Shown here: positions 1 to 9,105 of the stretch, piece by piece | Position numbering within the stretch: position 1 is the stretch's first letter | How the letters are laid out: every line of letters starts with the position of its first letter | Translations under genes and position numbers: made by a program | Notes under the pieces: generated by a model | The model's input: the letters and a program-made list of their open reading frames with translations, nothing else | Databases searched by the model: none | Told to the model about the DNA's origin: nothing | NCBI RefSeq assembly: GCF_003412455.1 | Contig: NZ_QTJU01000005.1 | Coordinates: forward strand, 186,001-250,000 | DNA: 64,000 bases | Source of the DNA: Deminuibacter soli | GTDB lineage: Bacteria; Bacteroidota; Bacteroidia; Chitinophagales; Chitinophagaceae | Direction of reading: 5' to 3'

Positions 1-588
1 GGCGGCACTGTATTTTATTTCCTTCCCGGCACTATCCACCTCGAAAAATCCATGGTATTGAAAGCAAAGCAACCGGTGGTATACCGTGCCCTGAGCAATA
101 CCAATGAATGGAAAAAATGGGCGGAATGGCTGCGCTCCGATCCGGGAGCAACCATCACGTATAATGGTCCGGCTGCAGGTTCGGGTGCACGTTTAAACTG
201 GAGCAGTGATGTAGCGGATTATGGTGAAGGCGATGTTTTAATTGAATCGACCCAGGAGCCTGGTCAGCTCAGGGCCACCATTACCTATAAAAAATACGGT
301 GTTGCGGGAAACAGCTTCCTGGTAGAAAACACCGGTAACGGCACCCGCGTTATCTGGACCTCTGATGTGGTGATCAGCAACTGGTTCAATAAAGTATATG
401 CAAACAGCTGGCGCAAACGCTTCAACACCTGGATGGATGCCAGCCTCAGGAACCTCGACGAATACACGGCTGCCGAACCCGAATACCCCCTTGTTCAGCA
501 AGACACCATGCTGCACAAGGTAGACAGCCTGAACCGCCAGATAGATTCCCTGCGAAGCGCCAGGAAAGACACGGTGTACGTGCCATAG
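1..588 (+). CDS. SRPBCC (START-like) family protein, 5' end missing
   Basis: The frame is open from base 1, so the true start lies upstream of the window. The visible part begins in the typical first strand and helix of an SRPBCC / polyketide-cyclase-like domain: a charged strand, then PVVYRALSNTNEWKKWAEW, the usual position where family members have a 'D...W..W' motif. These proteins form a helix-grip fold that binds hydrophobic ligands. No specific ligand can be inferred. After the fold, roughly the last 35 residues form an unusual tail with a heptad-like stretch (HKVDSLNRQIDSLRSARK), possibly a short coiled coil. It is followed about 290 bases later by a strong plus-strand terminator. Family is fairly clear; function is unknown. 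Confidence 0.75.
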   Translation, partial: GGTVFYFLPGTIHLEKSMVLKAKQPVVYRALSNTNEWKKWAEWLRSDPGATITYNGPAAGSGARLNWSSDVADYGEGDVLIESTQEPGQLRATITYKKYGVAGNSFLVENTGNGTRVIWTSDVVISNWFNKVYANSWRKRFNTWMDASLRNLDEYTAAEPEYPLVQQDTMLHKVDSLNRQIDSLRSARKDTVYVP

Positions 589-1330
589 CAAGATATTCCT
601 GTGCAGAGCTGCGAGGTTGGTTGCTCGCAGAATACGCGGAAAACGCTGAAATCTTAAGCGAAGATCAAAGCGCATTTTAACGCGCTGAAGCCGCCTGCCA
701 CGGCAACAGATACCATCGCTCTAGCATCGTTCGACCATCGTTCGGGCTTTTGCACTTATCAATTTCACGCAAGGATCGCAAGGGAACAAAGCCGCAAAAG
801 ATTTGCTTAGATGGCCCCGACTGTCGATTCTCGATTCCCGAACACGCCTACACCCCGCAGGGTATCCCCAAAACAATGAAAGGTGTACTCCTTGCGGAAC
901 ACACCTTTTTTTGAACGCTTATCTCTTTATTATTTTTATCCTGCTTCTTTCTTTTTTACGGAAAGTTGTGGGATATGTTTCAACGTAGAGAATCACCGTT
1001 CTTTGATGATAACAGTAGCAAAACCGTACCAGATTTCATGTATGCCAACAGAAAGAATAAGCCGGCTATTTATCAGTACATTAATTATCTGTGATTTTTT
1101 TACTGCATTTCCCGGAACGGCAAAGTGTGGAATAGCTTCAACCATAGCTGTAGAATAATGGATCAGGCCTGTTGTTTCTTCACCCGGAGGAACTGCATAG
1201 CCCGTTTTTTGTGGGGCTGGTGCGTTACACATATTCTGCAAAGCCATGCAACCATCCAACCATCCCGCAATTGAACCATCTTTCCCGCCATGGCACGATT
1301 TTTCCCTTACAGCCCGGTAAAAGGTAACTT
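589..1330. other. Intergenic region, no confident gene; degenerate short repeats
   Basis: No reading frame here looks like a real protein. The first half carries low-complexity intergenic words: two near copies of ATCGTTCG around 724-746, a CGCAAGGATCGCAAGGGAAC-like run around 773-800, and CGACTGTCGATTCTCGATTC at 818-837, which recurs exactly at 2010-2029. A terminator sits at 879-912. Near 1244-1286 there is a CAACCATC-type repeat. The short minus-strand frame at 993-1259 has no recognisable family and starts at TTG. Confidence 0.6.
879..912 (+). terminator. Rho-independent terminator, plus strand
   Basis: AAAGGTGT at 879-886 pairs with ACACCTTT at 901-908. After two mismatches the stem continues (TCC with GGA) around a TTGC loop. 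It is followed directly by a T run. It would end transcription from the SRPBCC gene, or of an unseen small transcript in the 290-base gap. Confidence 0.7.
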
Positions 1331-1882
1331 ATGAATACAAACCGCTTGTCACCCTCCATCACCGCATCCCTTAATGCACAAATGACCAAGGAAGCACATG
1401 CTTCACAGATCTATCTTTCTTACGCATCCTGGGCGCAGAGTGAAGGATACGACGGCATTGCGAACTTCCTGTTCAGGCATGCCAAAGAAGAACGCAACCA
1501 CATGATGAAATTTCTCGAATACATTCTTGAAAGAGGCGCGCGTGTTAAAATAGACGCCATTCCCGAACCTGGTCCTGACCCGCTGCATGTGCAGGATTGT
1601 TTTGAAAAAGTATTTCAGCAGGAGCTGGACAATACGAAGGGCATTTACCAGCTGGTGAAACAGAGCTTTACGGAAGAAGACTGGGCCACCTGGAATTTTA
1701 TGCAGTGGTTTGTAAAAGAACAAACCGAAGAAGAAACACTGGCTATTAACCTGCTCGATAAAATCAAGATTGCCGGCGGCGCACAAGCCAGCAGCGATGC
1801 CCTATACGCACTTGACCGCGACCTCGAAAAAACACCCGATGACGCAGAACTTGCAGAAGACAAATCACAGGATAACCCGTAA
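1331..1882 (+). CDS. ftnA: Ferritin, non-haem (FtnA type)
   Basis: Cytosolic iron-storage protein that oxidises Fe(II) at a di-iron centre and stores it as ferric mineral in a 24-subunit shell. The four-helix ferritin fold is clear, and the ferroxidase ligands line up with bacterial ferritin: E21, E54 and H57 (in HAKEERNHM), E98, E130, Q131 and E134 (in VKEQTEEE). There is no haem-binding Met as in bacterioferritin. The protein is 183 residues, slightly long for the family, because it ends in an acidic Asp/Glu-rich tail of about 25 residues. The start is supported by AAAAGG upstream of the ATG. It is a single gene, convergent with the ABC exporter pair. Confidence 0.93.
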   Translation: MNTNRLSPSITASLNAQMTKEAHASQIYLSYASWAQSEGYDGIANFLFRHAKEERNHMMKFLEYILERGARVKIDAIPEPGPDPLHVQDCFEKVFQQELDNTKGIYQLVKQSFTEEDWATWNFMQWFVKEQTEEETLAINLLDKIKIAGGAQASSDALYALDRDLEKTPDDAELAEDKSQDNP

Positions 1883-1889
1883 CAGCCGG

Positions 1890-1957
1890 CTTCGAGCTTC
1901 GAGCTACAAGCTGGTAGCGGATAGCTGTAAGTAGCTGATAGCGATTAGCTTTTAGCC
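1890..1957. repeat. Quasi-periodic AGCT-rich stutter repeat
   Basis: Immediately downstream of the ferritin stop, the words AGCTT, GAGCT, AAGCT, TAGC and TAGCT recur every 6-10 bases for nearly 70 bases. It lies in the convergent gap between ferritin and the ABC exporter. It is not coding in any frame I would accept. Confidence 0.6.
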
Positions 1958-1968
1958 TTTGTGCAGAT

Positions 1969-1990
1969 GCGGCTGTGAGGACACAGCCGC
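1969..1990. repeat. Dispersed hairpin element, copy with GCGGCTGTG stem
   Basis: GCGGCTGTG (1969-1977), AGGA loop, CACAGCCGC (1982-1990): a perfect 9-base stem. It shares the GTG-xGGA-CAC core with elements at 5865, 61665 and 62603 but has a different lower stem. It lies between two convergent genes. Confidence 0.6.
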
Positions 1991-2046
1991 GGGCAAAGCG
2001 AAGGTGAATCGACTGTCGATTCTCGATTCTCGATGGCTCTCAAAAT

Positions 2047-3819
2047 TCACGATTGCCGCTTCTCCTGCAACAGCATGTGCATTGCATCCTGCAGGGAGCC
2101 TGCGCGGTTTACTTCACCGGCGTTGATAAAGAATATTTCGTCTGCTGATTCAATGGTATTCAGCCTGTGCGCGATGATCACCCTGGTGGTGGTAGCAGGC
2201 AGCCTGCGCAGGATGTCTTCCAGCAGCTGTTCTGTTACGGTATCAATGTTGGCCGTGGCCTCATCCAGTATCAGCAGCGATGGGTTACGCAACACCGCGC
2301 GCATAAACGCCAGCAGCTGTTTCTGGCCAAGGCTGATGCTGTCGCCGCTGTTGCTTACCGTTGTGTCCAGCCCATTGTCAAAACGCGCCAGCAGGGCTTC
2401 CAGTCCGGCGTCATGCACTACCTGTACCAGTTGTTCATTGGTATAATCCAGGTATTGCTCATTGCCATACAGGATATTCTCCCGCACTGTACCTGAAAAC
2501 AGGAAGGGCTCCTGCAAAATAAACCCGATGGTAGTGGCGCGTGTAGTGGCGTCGTAAGAACGTATGTCTTTTCCTTCCAGCATTATTTTGCCTTCGGTGG
2601 GGTCGTACAAACGCGCGATGAGTGAAGCGGTAGTAGTTTTACCACCACCGGTGGGGCCAACAAATGCATATGTTTTGCCACGCTCCAGTGTAAAGCTGAT
2701 ATGGTGCAGTACCGGTTTGCCATTGGGATAACCGAAGCTTACGTCTTTAAATTCAAGCAGCGCGGGCTGCACGGGGAAACTGTTATCCTGCACGGTTTCC
2801 AGGTTCGATTCCAGCGCCAGCAATTGGGAAATTCTGTCCCACCCTGCCATGGCTACCTGGAAATTAGCCCACAGCGCAGCCAGCTGGCGCAGCGGGTTGT
2901 AGAAGTTGTTAACGTATGCCAGGAAGCTGATGAGCAAACCCACCGTAAACGATCCGGTAGCAATTAGGTAAATACCCATTACCAGCACCACTACCTGGCC
3001 AAGGTTGGCAGAGAGGCCATACACCGGCATAAATATATTGTTGGCAACGCCTGCTTTCATGGCCGTGGTATAGTTCTGCGTATTCACCTGTTCAAAACGT
3101 TCCCTGAAATAGTCACGCCGGTTAAAGGCAATGATCACTTTAAAGTTGTTGAGGCTTTCCTGTATTTCGGCGCTCATGCCACCTACGCTTTTCAGGTTAA
3201 GTGCATTGGTGCGTTTTACCCAGGGCGATGCCAGCTTTGTAAATACCACTATCAGCAATGCCGGCGCAAGGGCTGCACTACCCAGTTCAATGTGAATACT
3301 AAGCAGGAAAATGCCTGCACCGATCATGATAATCAGGCTGCCTACAAACTGCATGAGTGACTGTGAAAAAAACTGGTTGAGTTTATCGGTATCGTTGTTG
3401 ATGCGGGAGATAAGATCACCTGCTTTATTCTGGTTGAAGAAAGCCACCGGCAGCTCCTGCAGCTTGCGGAACACGGCATTGCGCAGCTGAAACAGCAAAC
3501 GCTGTCCAACCCCGCCCATTAAACGTGTTTGCACATAACTGGTGCAGAAACCCACCAGGTACATGGCCAGCAGAAAGCCGGATATTACCAGCAACCCGTG
3601 GTATTCCTTGTGCTGCACATAGTGGTCAATTGCATAACCCACCAGCAGCGGGCCAGACAGGTTGATGAGTGCATTGATGATAATAAAAAGGCAGGCCAGG
3701 TATAACTTGCCTTTTTCTTCTGCGATCAGTGCAAACAGCTTGCGCAACACGGCAATGGTGGATTTCTTCTCCGGCGCCGATGCTGAGAGCTGGTTTAAAT
3801 CGTATGACTGGTTGTTCAT
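2047..3819 (-). CDS. ABC exporter subunit, catalytically competent half of a heterodimer
   Basis: A membrane export half-transporter: N-terminal six-helix ABC transmembrane domain (about residues 25-320) and a C-terminal ATPase domain. It has a Walker A (GPTGGGKTT), a canonical Walker B with catalytic Glu (LLILDEAT) and the switch His (IIAHRL), but its signature is SISLGQ instead of LSGGQ. The neighbouring subunit has the opposite pattern, so together they form one consensus and one degenerate ATP site. The start is the ATG at 3819, since the longer frame reaches into the upstream gene and starts at TTG. There are 10 bases between the two genes, so they are co-transcribed and translationally linked. 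Substrate (drug, lipid or peptide) is unknown. Confidence 0.9.
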   Translation of the reverse strand: MNNQSYDLNQLSASAPEKKSTIAVLRKLFALIAEEKGKLYLACLFIIINALINLSGPLLVGYAIDHYVQHKEYHGLLVISGFLLAMYLVGFCTSYVQTRLMGGVGQRLLFQLRNAVFRKLQELPVAFFNQNKAGDLISRINNDTDKLNQFFSQSLMQFVGSLIIMIGAGIFLLSIHIELGSAALAPALLIVVFTKLASPWVKRTNALNLKSVGGMSAEIQESLNNFKVIIAFNRRDYFRERFEQVNTQNYTTAMKAGVANNIFMPVYGLSANLGQVVVLVMGIYLIATGSFTVGLLISFLAYVNNFYNPLRQLAALWANFQVAMAGWDRISQLLALESNLETVQDNSFPVQPALLEFKDVSFGYPNGKPVLHHISFTLERGKTYAFVGPTGGGKTTTASLIARLYDPTEGKIMLEGKDIRSYDATTRATTIGFILQEPFLFSGTVRENILYGNEQYLDYTNEQLVQVVHDAGLEALLARFDNGLDTTVSNSGDSISLGQKQLLAFMRAVLRNPSLLILDEATANIDTVTEQLLEDILRRLPATTTRVIIAHRLNTIESADEIFFINAGEVNRAGSLQDAMHMLLQEKRQS

Positions 3820-3829
3820 GTAACTATTT

Positions 3830-5596
3830 TTACAGTACGCCGTTCTGAACGGTTTCGTAATGACTGGTGCTGCGTTGTGACTGGTAAATCTGGATGTATT
3901 CAGGGCAGGATGCCAGGAGTTCTTCATGTGTGCCTTTGGCAATCACCTCTCCTTCCATCAGCAGTATAATCTGCTCGTAATGTGTTACGGCTGCAATTTT
4001 CTGCGTTACCGAAATCAGTGTAATGCCCGGGTAGTTGCGGCGAACATTGTCCAAAATACGCTGCTCGGTTTGTGTATCAACACGCGCGGTAAAATCATCC
4101 AGCAGCAATACGCGCGGGTTAATGGCCAGCGCCCTGGCCAGCATAATGCGTTGCTTTTGTCCGCCAGACAAACTGGAGCCTCTTTCCGAAACAACTGTAT
4201 CCAGCTGCTGCGGCAGTGAAGCAATAAAATCGCCTAATTCAGCGGTATCAATTGCACATTGCAGGTCTTCGCTGGTAACGCTGCTGTTAAAGGCGATGTT
4301 ATCCCGCACACTCATGTTAAAGATGATGCTATCCTGGAAAACCAGTCCCAGCTGCGCATGCAGGCGCTCCTTATTGTATTCGGCAATGGTATGACCATCA
4401 TAGGTAATGCGCCCCTCATCCGGCTGAATCAATGCAGCCAGCAGGTACAGCAGTTGTGATTTACCACCCGCAGTAGGACCAATGATCGCTGTTTTACTGC
4501 CTGGTGCCGCTTCAAACGAAACCTGGTTCAGTGCTTTTTTGCCACCATAGTTAATCGTTACCGATTCAACGGCAACAGCCCCTTTCAATGGCTCGGCAAT
4601 AGTGCCTGTATCTTTAACATCGGGCGCATCCAGTATCTCTACAAGACGATTGTATGATGCAGTTGCCTGCGCAATCACATTGCTCATAAATCCAATCACC
4701 AGTATCGGGAAAATAAGGATAACGAGATAGCTGTTAAAGGCAGCAAAATTACCGAGCGACATGCTGCCGGATATTACGAAATGGCCGCCCAGCGCAAGTA
4801 TCGCCAGTATGGCCATGTTCGCGGTAAATTGTATTACCGGTATCAGTGCTGCAAACAAACGCAGGATAGACAAACCAAGATCACGCGCATCTGTGTTGGC
4901 ACGCAGGAACTTATCATACTCCAGTTGCTGCGAATTAATCACCCGCACCAGCATAGAGCCGAGTATGCTTTCATTGATCACCTTATTTAACCAGTCAATG
5001 ATTTCACGGCTGCGCTTGAACAGCGCGCGCACTTTGCGCAATACCATAAAAAACGTAATACCGATAATGGGTATCAGCAGCAATACTACCAGCCCCAGCC
5101 GCCAGTTAATGCTCAGCAGCAGAATGCTGGCGCCTACAATCACGAATATGGAAGAAGTGATGGAAACAATGGCCTGTGCAACAAACATTTTAATCGCATC
5201 CACATCACTGGTTAAGTTGGTGAGCAGTTTGGATGGATTGGCCTTTTGAATGAACACGTAAGATTGCCGGGAGATTTTATCAACCAGTTGCGTACGCAGG
5301 TTACGCGCTACTTTCTCAGATGCATAGGTTTGTACAATACTTTGCAGGTAAGTGACCACGAAAATAAACAGCGCTGCAGCCAGGAACCACAGCAGCGTGT
5401 GTTTGAGCACATAGGTACCGGCCGTATAGCTGTCAATACCGCGGGCAATAATGCCGGGCAATAACAGGTTTACACCGTTGCTGAACAAGGCCAGTACCAC
5501 CAGCATTACCAGCATTTTTCTGTAAGGTTTCAGCAAGCTGAAGATACCCGGTTTGGACTTTCCAGCGGGAGCTGCCTGCCCTTTTTGTTTACGCAT
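3830..5596 (-). CDS. ABC exporter subunit, degenerate half of a heterodimer
   Basis: First gene of the exporter pair. Its domain order matches the partner's: six transmembrane helices (about residues 20-310), then an ATPase domain. The Walker A (GPTAGGKS) and the signature (SLSGGQKQR) are intact. The catalytic Glu after Walker B is Asp (LLLDDFTARVD) and the switch His is Gln (SVTQKIAAV). These are the substitutions known from the degenerate subunit of heterodimeric exporters such as TM287/288. It therefore binds ATP but is expected to hydrolyse poorly at its own site. I use the ATG at 5596; the upstream TTG at 5617 adds only seven residues. Confidence 0.9.
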   Translation of the reverse strand: MRKQKGQAAPAGKSKPGIFSLLKPYRKMLVMLVVLALFSNGVNLLLPGIIARGIDSYTAGTYVLKHTLLWFLAAALFIFVVTYLQSIVQTYASEKVARNLRTQLVDKISRQSYVFIQKANPSKLLTNLTSDVDAIKMFVAQAIVSITSSIFVIVGASILLLSINWRLGLVVLLLIPIIGITFFMVLRKVRALFKRSREIIDWLNKVINESILGSMLVRVINSQQLEYDKFLRANTDARDLGLSILRLFAALIPVIQFTANMAILAILALGGHFVISGSMSLGNFAAFNSYLVILIFPILVIGFMSNVIAQATASYNRLVEILDAPDVKDTGTIAEPLKGAVAVESVTINYGGKKALNQVSFEAAPGSKTAIIGPTAGGKSQLLYLLAALIQPDEGRITYDGHTIAEYNKERLHAQLGLVFQDSIIFNMSVRDNIAFNSSVTSEDLQCAIDTAELGDFIASLPQQLDTVVSERGSSLSGGQKQRIMLARALAINPRVLLLDDFTARVDTQTEQRILDNVRRNYPGITLISVTQKIAAVTHYEQIILLMEGEVIAKGTHEELLASCPEYIQIYQSQRSTSHYETVQNGVL

Positions 5597-5726
5597 ATGC
5601 CAAATTACGCCAGGCAAAGCATCTTGTCAAAAAAACAAGTACACCCCGGCTATGAAGTTGGACGAATGAACAGAAGAAATATTTTACTTTTTGCGGAAAA
5701 AGAGGAAGCCATTTACTGGATAACAA

Positions 5727-5762
5727 AAAACCGGCAGCCAGTGTTCACCAGCCGCCGGTTTT
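5727..5762 (-). terminator. Rho-independent terminator after the surface-signalling operon
   Basis: On the minus strand AAAACCGGC pairs with GCCGGTTTT across 18 bases and is followed by more T residues. It lies about 170 bases past the stop of the DUF4249 gene and before the ABC exporter promoter region. The remaining bases of 5597-5933 hold a hairpin repeat at 5865 and short-word repeats, but no gene. Confidence 0.7.
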
Positions 5763-5864
5763 AAGAAAGCTGCAGGCGCAGCATTGTATTATATGTTACC
5801 GAAGAAGTCCTTCGGACAAAAAATGCCTAAACGGGAATCGACAATCGAGATGATTGCAGCGAAT

Positions 5865-5888
5865 GTTGCCGGTGGGGACACCGGCAAC
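5865..5888. repeat. Dispersed hairpin element, perfect copy
   Basis: GTTGCCGGTG, loop GGGA, CACCGGCAAC: a perfect 10-base stem with a GNRA-type tetraloop on the plus strand. Near-identical elements lie at 61665-61688 and 62603-62625, and a diverged one at 1969-1990. It is downstream of the DUF4249 stop, outside any gene. Confidence 0.7.
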
Positions 5889-5933
5889 GGCGGCTGTTTT
5901 ATTCACTAGTGACTATTCACTTCACGATTGATG

Positions 5934-6731
5934 CTATTTCACCGTGATCGCCCTAGACTGTGAAGTATATGCACTGAAATAACCCAGCGCACCACCGGTA
6001 ATATTGGTAACCGGGTTGGCAGGTATGCCATTGCCTTCGCCCGTGGCCGACTGATCCATGCTGTAAAAGTAGTTGTACACCGGCCTGTCGGTATTCTGCA
6101 TTTCAATTACCACATGATCGCCCACATGCAGCGTACTGTCAGGATCGTTGCGGCGCAGGGAAAACGTATTGGTTTCACCATCGGTAAAATCATCGTTGCC
6201 ATAGTAGATGGTTTTGTCCACATTGCCATTGATGATCTGTTCAAAATGGTAATTATCCCCCTGGCCCGGTATATCGGTATAGGCAGGCACAATCACCTTG
6301 GCTATTTTACCAAACAGCGCCTGGTCTAATACATAAATGCTATCCAGCGGCACCTGCCTCGGCATGGTAGAGCTGGCGGTAAATACATTGCTACCCACGT
6401 TTACCTGCAACTGGTAAGTACTGCCTATTTTACCCTGCAGTTGCTGCGTCTGGTACACACCTGCACTTACTTCTTTCAGTGTTTCAGTGAAAGCAGCCTG
6501 TACATCTGTAATGGTAACAGTTGCGCCACTTACGCCGGGGAATGTATTGTCTTCCTCGAAGTTTTTGGTTTGTGTAATACGTACTGTATACGGACCTGCC
6601 AGGTTGGTGACATTACCCTCCACTACATACTTTGCAGGTACACTTCTCAAATCGGTATGAATAACCTTGGTACAGGCTGCTGCACCGGAGAGCAGGCATA
6701 CAGCCATTCCTATCAATGTATTTCTGGTCAC
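5934..6731 (-). CDS. DUF4249 family lipoprotein, TonB-receptor partner
   Basis: Last gene of the surface operon, 4 bases after the receptor stop. It has a lipoprotein signal ending in LSGAAAC (Cys near residue 20), then a beta-rich DUF4249 region: VVEGNVTNLAGPYTVRIT, a SGATVTITD strand and a late 'G.YFSAYTSQ'-like end. DUF4249 genes commonly sit beside TonB-dependent receptors in Bacteroidota and are thought to be periplasmic or surface-anchored accessory proteins. No enzymatic motif is visible. The start is my choice: GTG at 6731 leaves a clean signal peptide with an Arg; a TTG at 6770 would overlap the receptor, and an ATG at 6707 would lose the basic N-region. Confidence 0.8.
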   Translation of the reverse strand: MTRNTLIGMAVCLLSGAAACTKVIHTDLRSVPAKYVVEGNVTNLAGPYTVRITQTKNFEEDNTFPGVSGATVTITDVQAAFTETLKEVSAGVYQTQQLQGKIGSTYQLQVNVGSNVFTASSTMPRQVPLDSIYVLDQALFGKIAKVIVPAYTDIPGQGDNYHFEQIINGNVDKTIYYGNDDFTDGETNTFSLRRNDPDSTLHVGDHVVIEMQNTDRPVYNYFYSMDQSATGEGNGIPANPVTNITGGALGYFSAYTSQSRAITVK

Positions 6732-6735
6732 TTGC

Positions 6736-9072
6736 TTAGAATTTAAAGTTATACGAAACAGATGGAACAAAGCTGAACAAAGAAGTCTGCACCGCTTCTG
6801 TACGCTGCGGGTTGTCTTTGGCTTCGCGGAAAGTGATCACGTAAGCATTCTTGCGGCCATAGGCATTGTACAGGCTGAATGAAAGCTCAGAAGAATATTT
6901 CTTATGCTTTTTCAGCTGCAGTGTTGCACCCAGGTCAAGACGGTGGTAGGCCGGCATGCGGTAACCATTGCGCTCGGTGTAATAAAAGATTACACGATCA
7001 TCCACTTTGTATTTGCCGCTTGGGAAACTAACGGCATCACCGGTGTAGTATACCCAGTTGGCAGATAAGGACCATTTTTTATTGAGCTGGTACATACCAA
7101 CAAGGGCAATATCATGCGTTCTGTCCTGCCTGGCATTGTACCACTGGTTGTTGTTGATACCGTCGATCTGTTTTTCAGATTTAGACAGTGTATAGCTTAC
7201 CCATCCTGTAAAACGGCCTGCTTTTTTACGCAGCAGCCACTCAATACCATAGGCCCTGCCCCTGCCAAACAGCAGCTGTGTTTCAATCGCGTCGTTTGAA
7301 TAAATATCAGCGCCATCGCGGTAATCAATCTGGTGCTGCATGGTTTTGTAGTAAGCCTCTACTGTTAACTCATACATATTGTTTTTCAGGTTGCGGTAGT
7401 AGCCAACGGAGAACTGGTCAGAGATCTCGGGTTTAATGATATTGTTGGTCACAATCCATTTGTCTGTTGGCAACGAAGCGCTTGATCCGGAGAGCAGGTG
7501 CATGTTCTGCGTATTGCGTACATACGATGCTTTTACAGAAGAGCTGCTGTTGAACTGGTAACTCAATGCCAGCCTTGGTTCAGGATATACATAGGTTTTT
7601 ACGATAGCGCCGCTGTTGTAGTAAGTCGTATCGAGTATTTTACCATTGTGGTCTATATCATAGAAATTACCCTTGCCCAGCGCACTGAAAACAGACAAGC
7701 GCATACCATACGAGAGGTTAAAATTGCGCGCTACCTTCCAGTCGTTGTTCAGGTATACGGCATTCTCCCAGCCATACCTGTTCTGGAAACTGGTATCATG
7801 CAAACCGGATGTGGCGGTTACTTCACCGGGGCGGATGGTATGGTAAATACTGTTCCAGCCAAAGCGAATGGTGTTGCGTGGGTTCAGGTACAGCTGCCAG
7901 TCCTGCTTCAGGTTCCAGTCGCGCAGCTGTGAAAATATCTTGAAATCGCTGCCATTGTCGTTGATCTCGATATTGTAGTTGTAGTTGCTGAATATGGCCG
8001 ATGTATTCACAAACAGCTTCGATCCGAAGTTGTGGTTCCAGCGAACGGTACCGGTGGCATTACCCCAGGTTAAGCCAAACACATTGTTGAAGCCCAGCTT
8101 GTCCCTGCCGAAATAACCGGATACATACAGGCGGTCGTTTTTGCCGAGGTTAAAGTTGAGCTTGGCATTCAGATCATAGAAGTACAGGCTGTTTTTGTTG
8201 ATGGTAGAATCGTTGCTGAGCTTGAGAAACGCATCTACATAAGTCCTGCGTCCTGTTACCAGGAAAGAAGATTTATCTTTCTCTATCGGGCCTTCCGCAT
8301 CAATCTTTGCCGAGATTAAACCGATACCGCCGTTTACGTGGAAGTCCTGGTTGTTGCCATCATTCATACGCACGTCTACCACAGAAGACAACCTGCCGCC
8401 GTACTGTGCGGGCATGCCGCTTTTGTACAGCGTTACGTCTTTAATGGCATCTGCATTAAACGTTGAGAAAAAACCGAGCAGGTGCGATGCATTGTACACA
8501 GGTGCATCATCCAGCAGAATCAGGTTCTGGTCTACCCCGCCGCCACGCACATAAAACCCGCTGTTACCTTCGCCTGCGGCTTTTACACCGGGCAGCAGCT
8601 GCATGGTTTTTAATACATCGCGTTCACCCAGCAGTACGGGAATGTTTTTGGTTTCCTTGATAGAGAGGTGCTCCACACCCATTTGTGTGCTGCTGATGCT
8701 GCGGCCTTTGCTTTGCGCGCTCACGGTAACATCCTGCAGGGTATTGCTTTCTTCCTGCAGCTGCGTGTTGAGCTCCGTGTTTTTGTTAAGGTCTACTTCA
8801 ATCTGTTGTGCCTGTAAACCCACAGCTGCAATAATTACTGTGTACCTGCCCTGTGGCAGGGTAAGTGAAAAGAATCCGTAATCATTGGTTACTACGCCTG
8901 TGTTTTTTCCCTGCACGGTTACCGTTGCACCGATAATGCTTTCACCCGATTTCTTCGATCGGACAGCACCGCTGATGGTGTAACGCTGTTGTGCCAGTAC
9001 GGGAGAAACAACAGCCATACAAAACGTAATGATGCACATGATAAGAACTGGTGTGATCGTTGCTTTTCGCAT
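6736..9072 (-). CDS. TonB-dependent receptor with CarboxypepD_reg N-terminal domain
   Basis: Outer-membrane active-transport barrel of 778 residues. Order: signal peptide (1-27, ending VLAQQ), carboxypeptidase-regulatory-like Ig domain (about 30-115, SGAVRSKKSGESIIGATVTV), plug domain (about 125-235, with LPGVKAAGEGNSGFYVRGGG and LILLDDAPVYNASHLLG), then a beta-barrel ending in VSYNFKF with the C-terminal Phe expected for barrel insertion. It is paired with DUF4249, a common Bacteroidota arrangement, and is not a SusC type because no SusD follows. It has no STN domain of its own, so the signalling function in this operon lies in the 10319-12043 protein. Substrate unknown. Confidence 0.9.
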   Translation of the reverse strand: MRKATITPVLIMCIITFCMAVVSPVLAQQRYTISGAVRSKKSGESIIGATVTVQGKNTGVVTNDYGFFSLTLPQGRYTVIIAAVGLQAQQIEVDLNKNTELNTQLQEESNTLQDVTVSAQSKGRSISSTQMGVEHLSIKETKNIPVLLGERDVLKTMQLLPGVKAAGEGNSGFYVRGGGVDQNLILLDDAPVYNASHLLGFFSTFNADAIKDVTLYKSGMPAQYGGRLSSVVDVRMNDGNNQDFHVNGGIGLISAKIDAEGPIEKDKSSFLVTGRRTYVDAFLKLSNDSTINKNSLYFYDLNAKLNFNLGKNDRLYVSGYFGRDKLGFNNVFGLTWGNATGTVRWNHNFGSKLFVNTSAIFSNYNYNIEINDNGSDFKIFSQLRDWNLKQDWQLYLNPRNTIRFGWNSIYHTIRPGEVTATSGLHDTSFQNRYGWENAVYLNNDWKVARNFNLSYGMRLSVFSALGKGNFYDIDHNGKILDTTYYNSGAIVKTYVYPEPRLALSYQFNSSSSVKASYVRNTQNMHLLSGSSASLPTDKWIVTNNIIKPEISDQFSVGYYRNLKNNMYELTVEAYYKTMQHQIDYRDGADIYSNDAIETQLLFGRGRAYGIEWLLRKKAGRFTGWVSYTLSKSEKQIDGINNNQWYNARQDRTHDIALVGMYQLNKKWSLSANWVYYTGDAVSFPSGKYKVDDRVIFYYTERNGYRMPAYHRLDLGATLQLKKHKKYSSELSFSLYNAYGRKNAYVITFREAKDNPQRTEAVQTSLFSFVPSVSYNFKF

Positions 9073-9105
9073 AAGAACTGGTTAATTGAACAGAACTGGT
9101 TTTGT

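Noticed and set aside
993-1259. 88-codon minus-strand frame upstream of ferritin
   Set aside because: TTG start, no recognisable family, and it runs through a CAACCATC-type repeat; probably chance.
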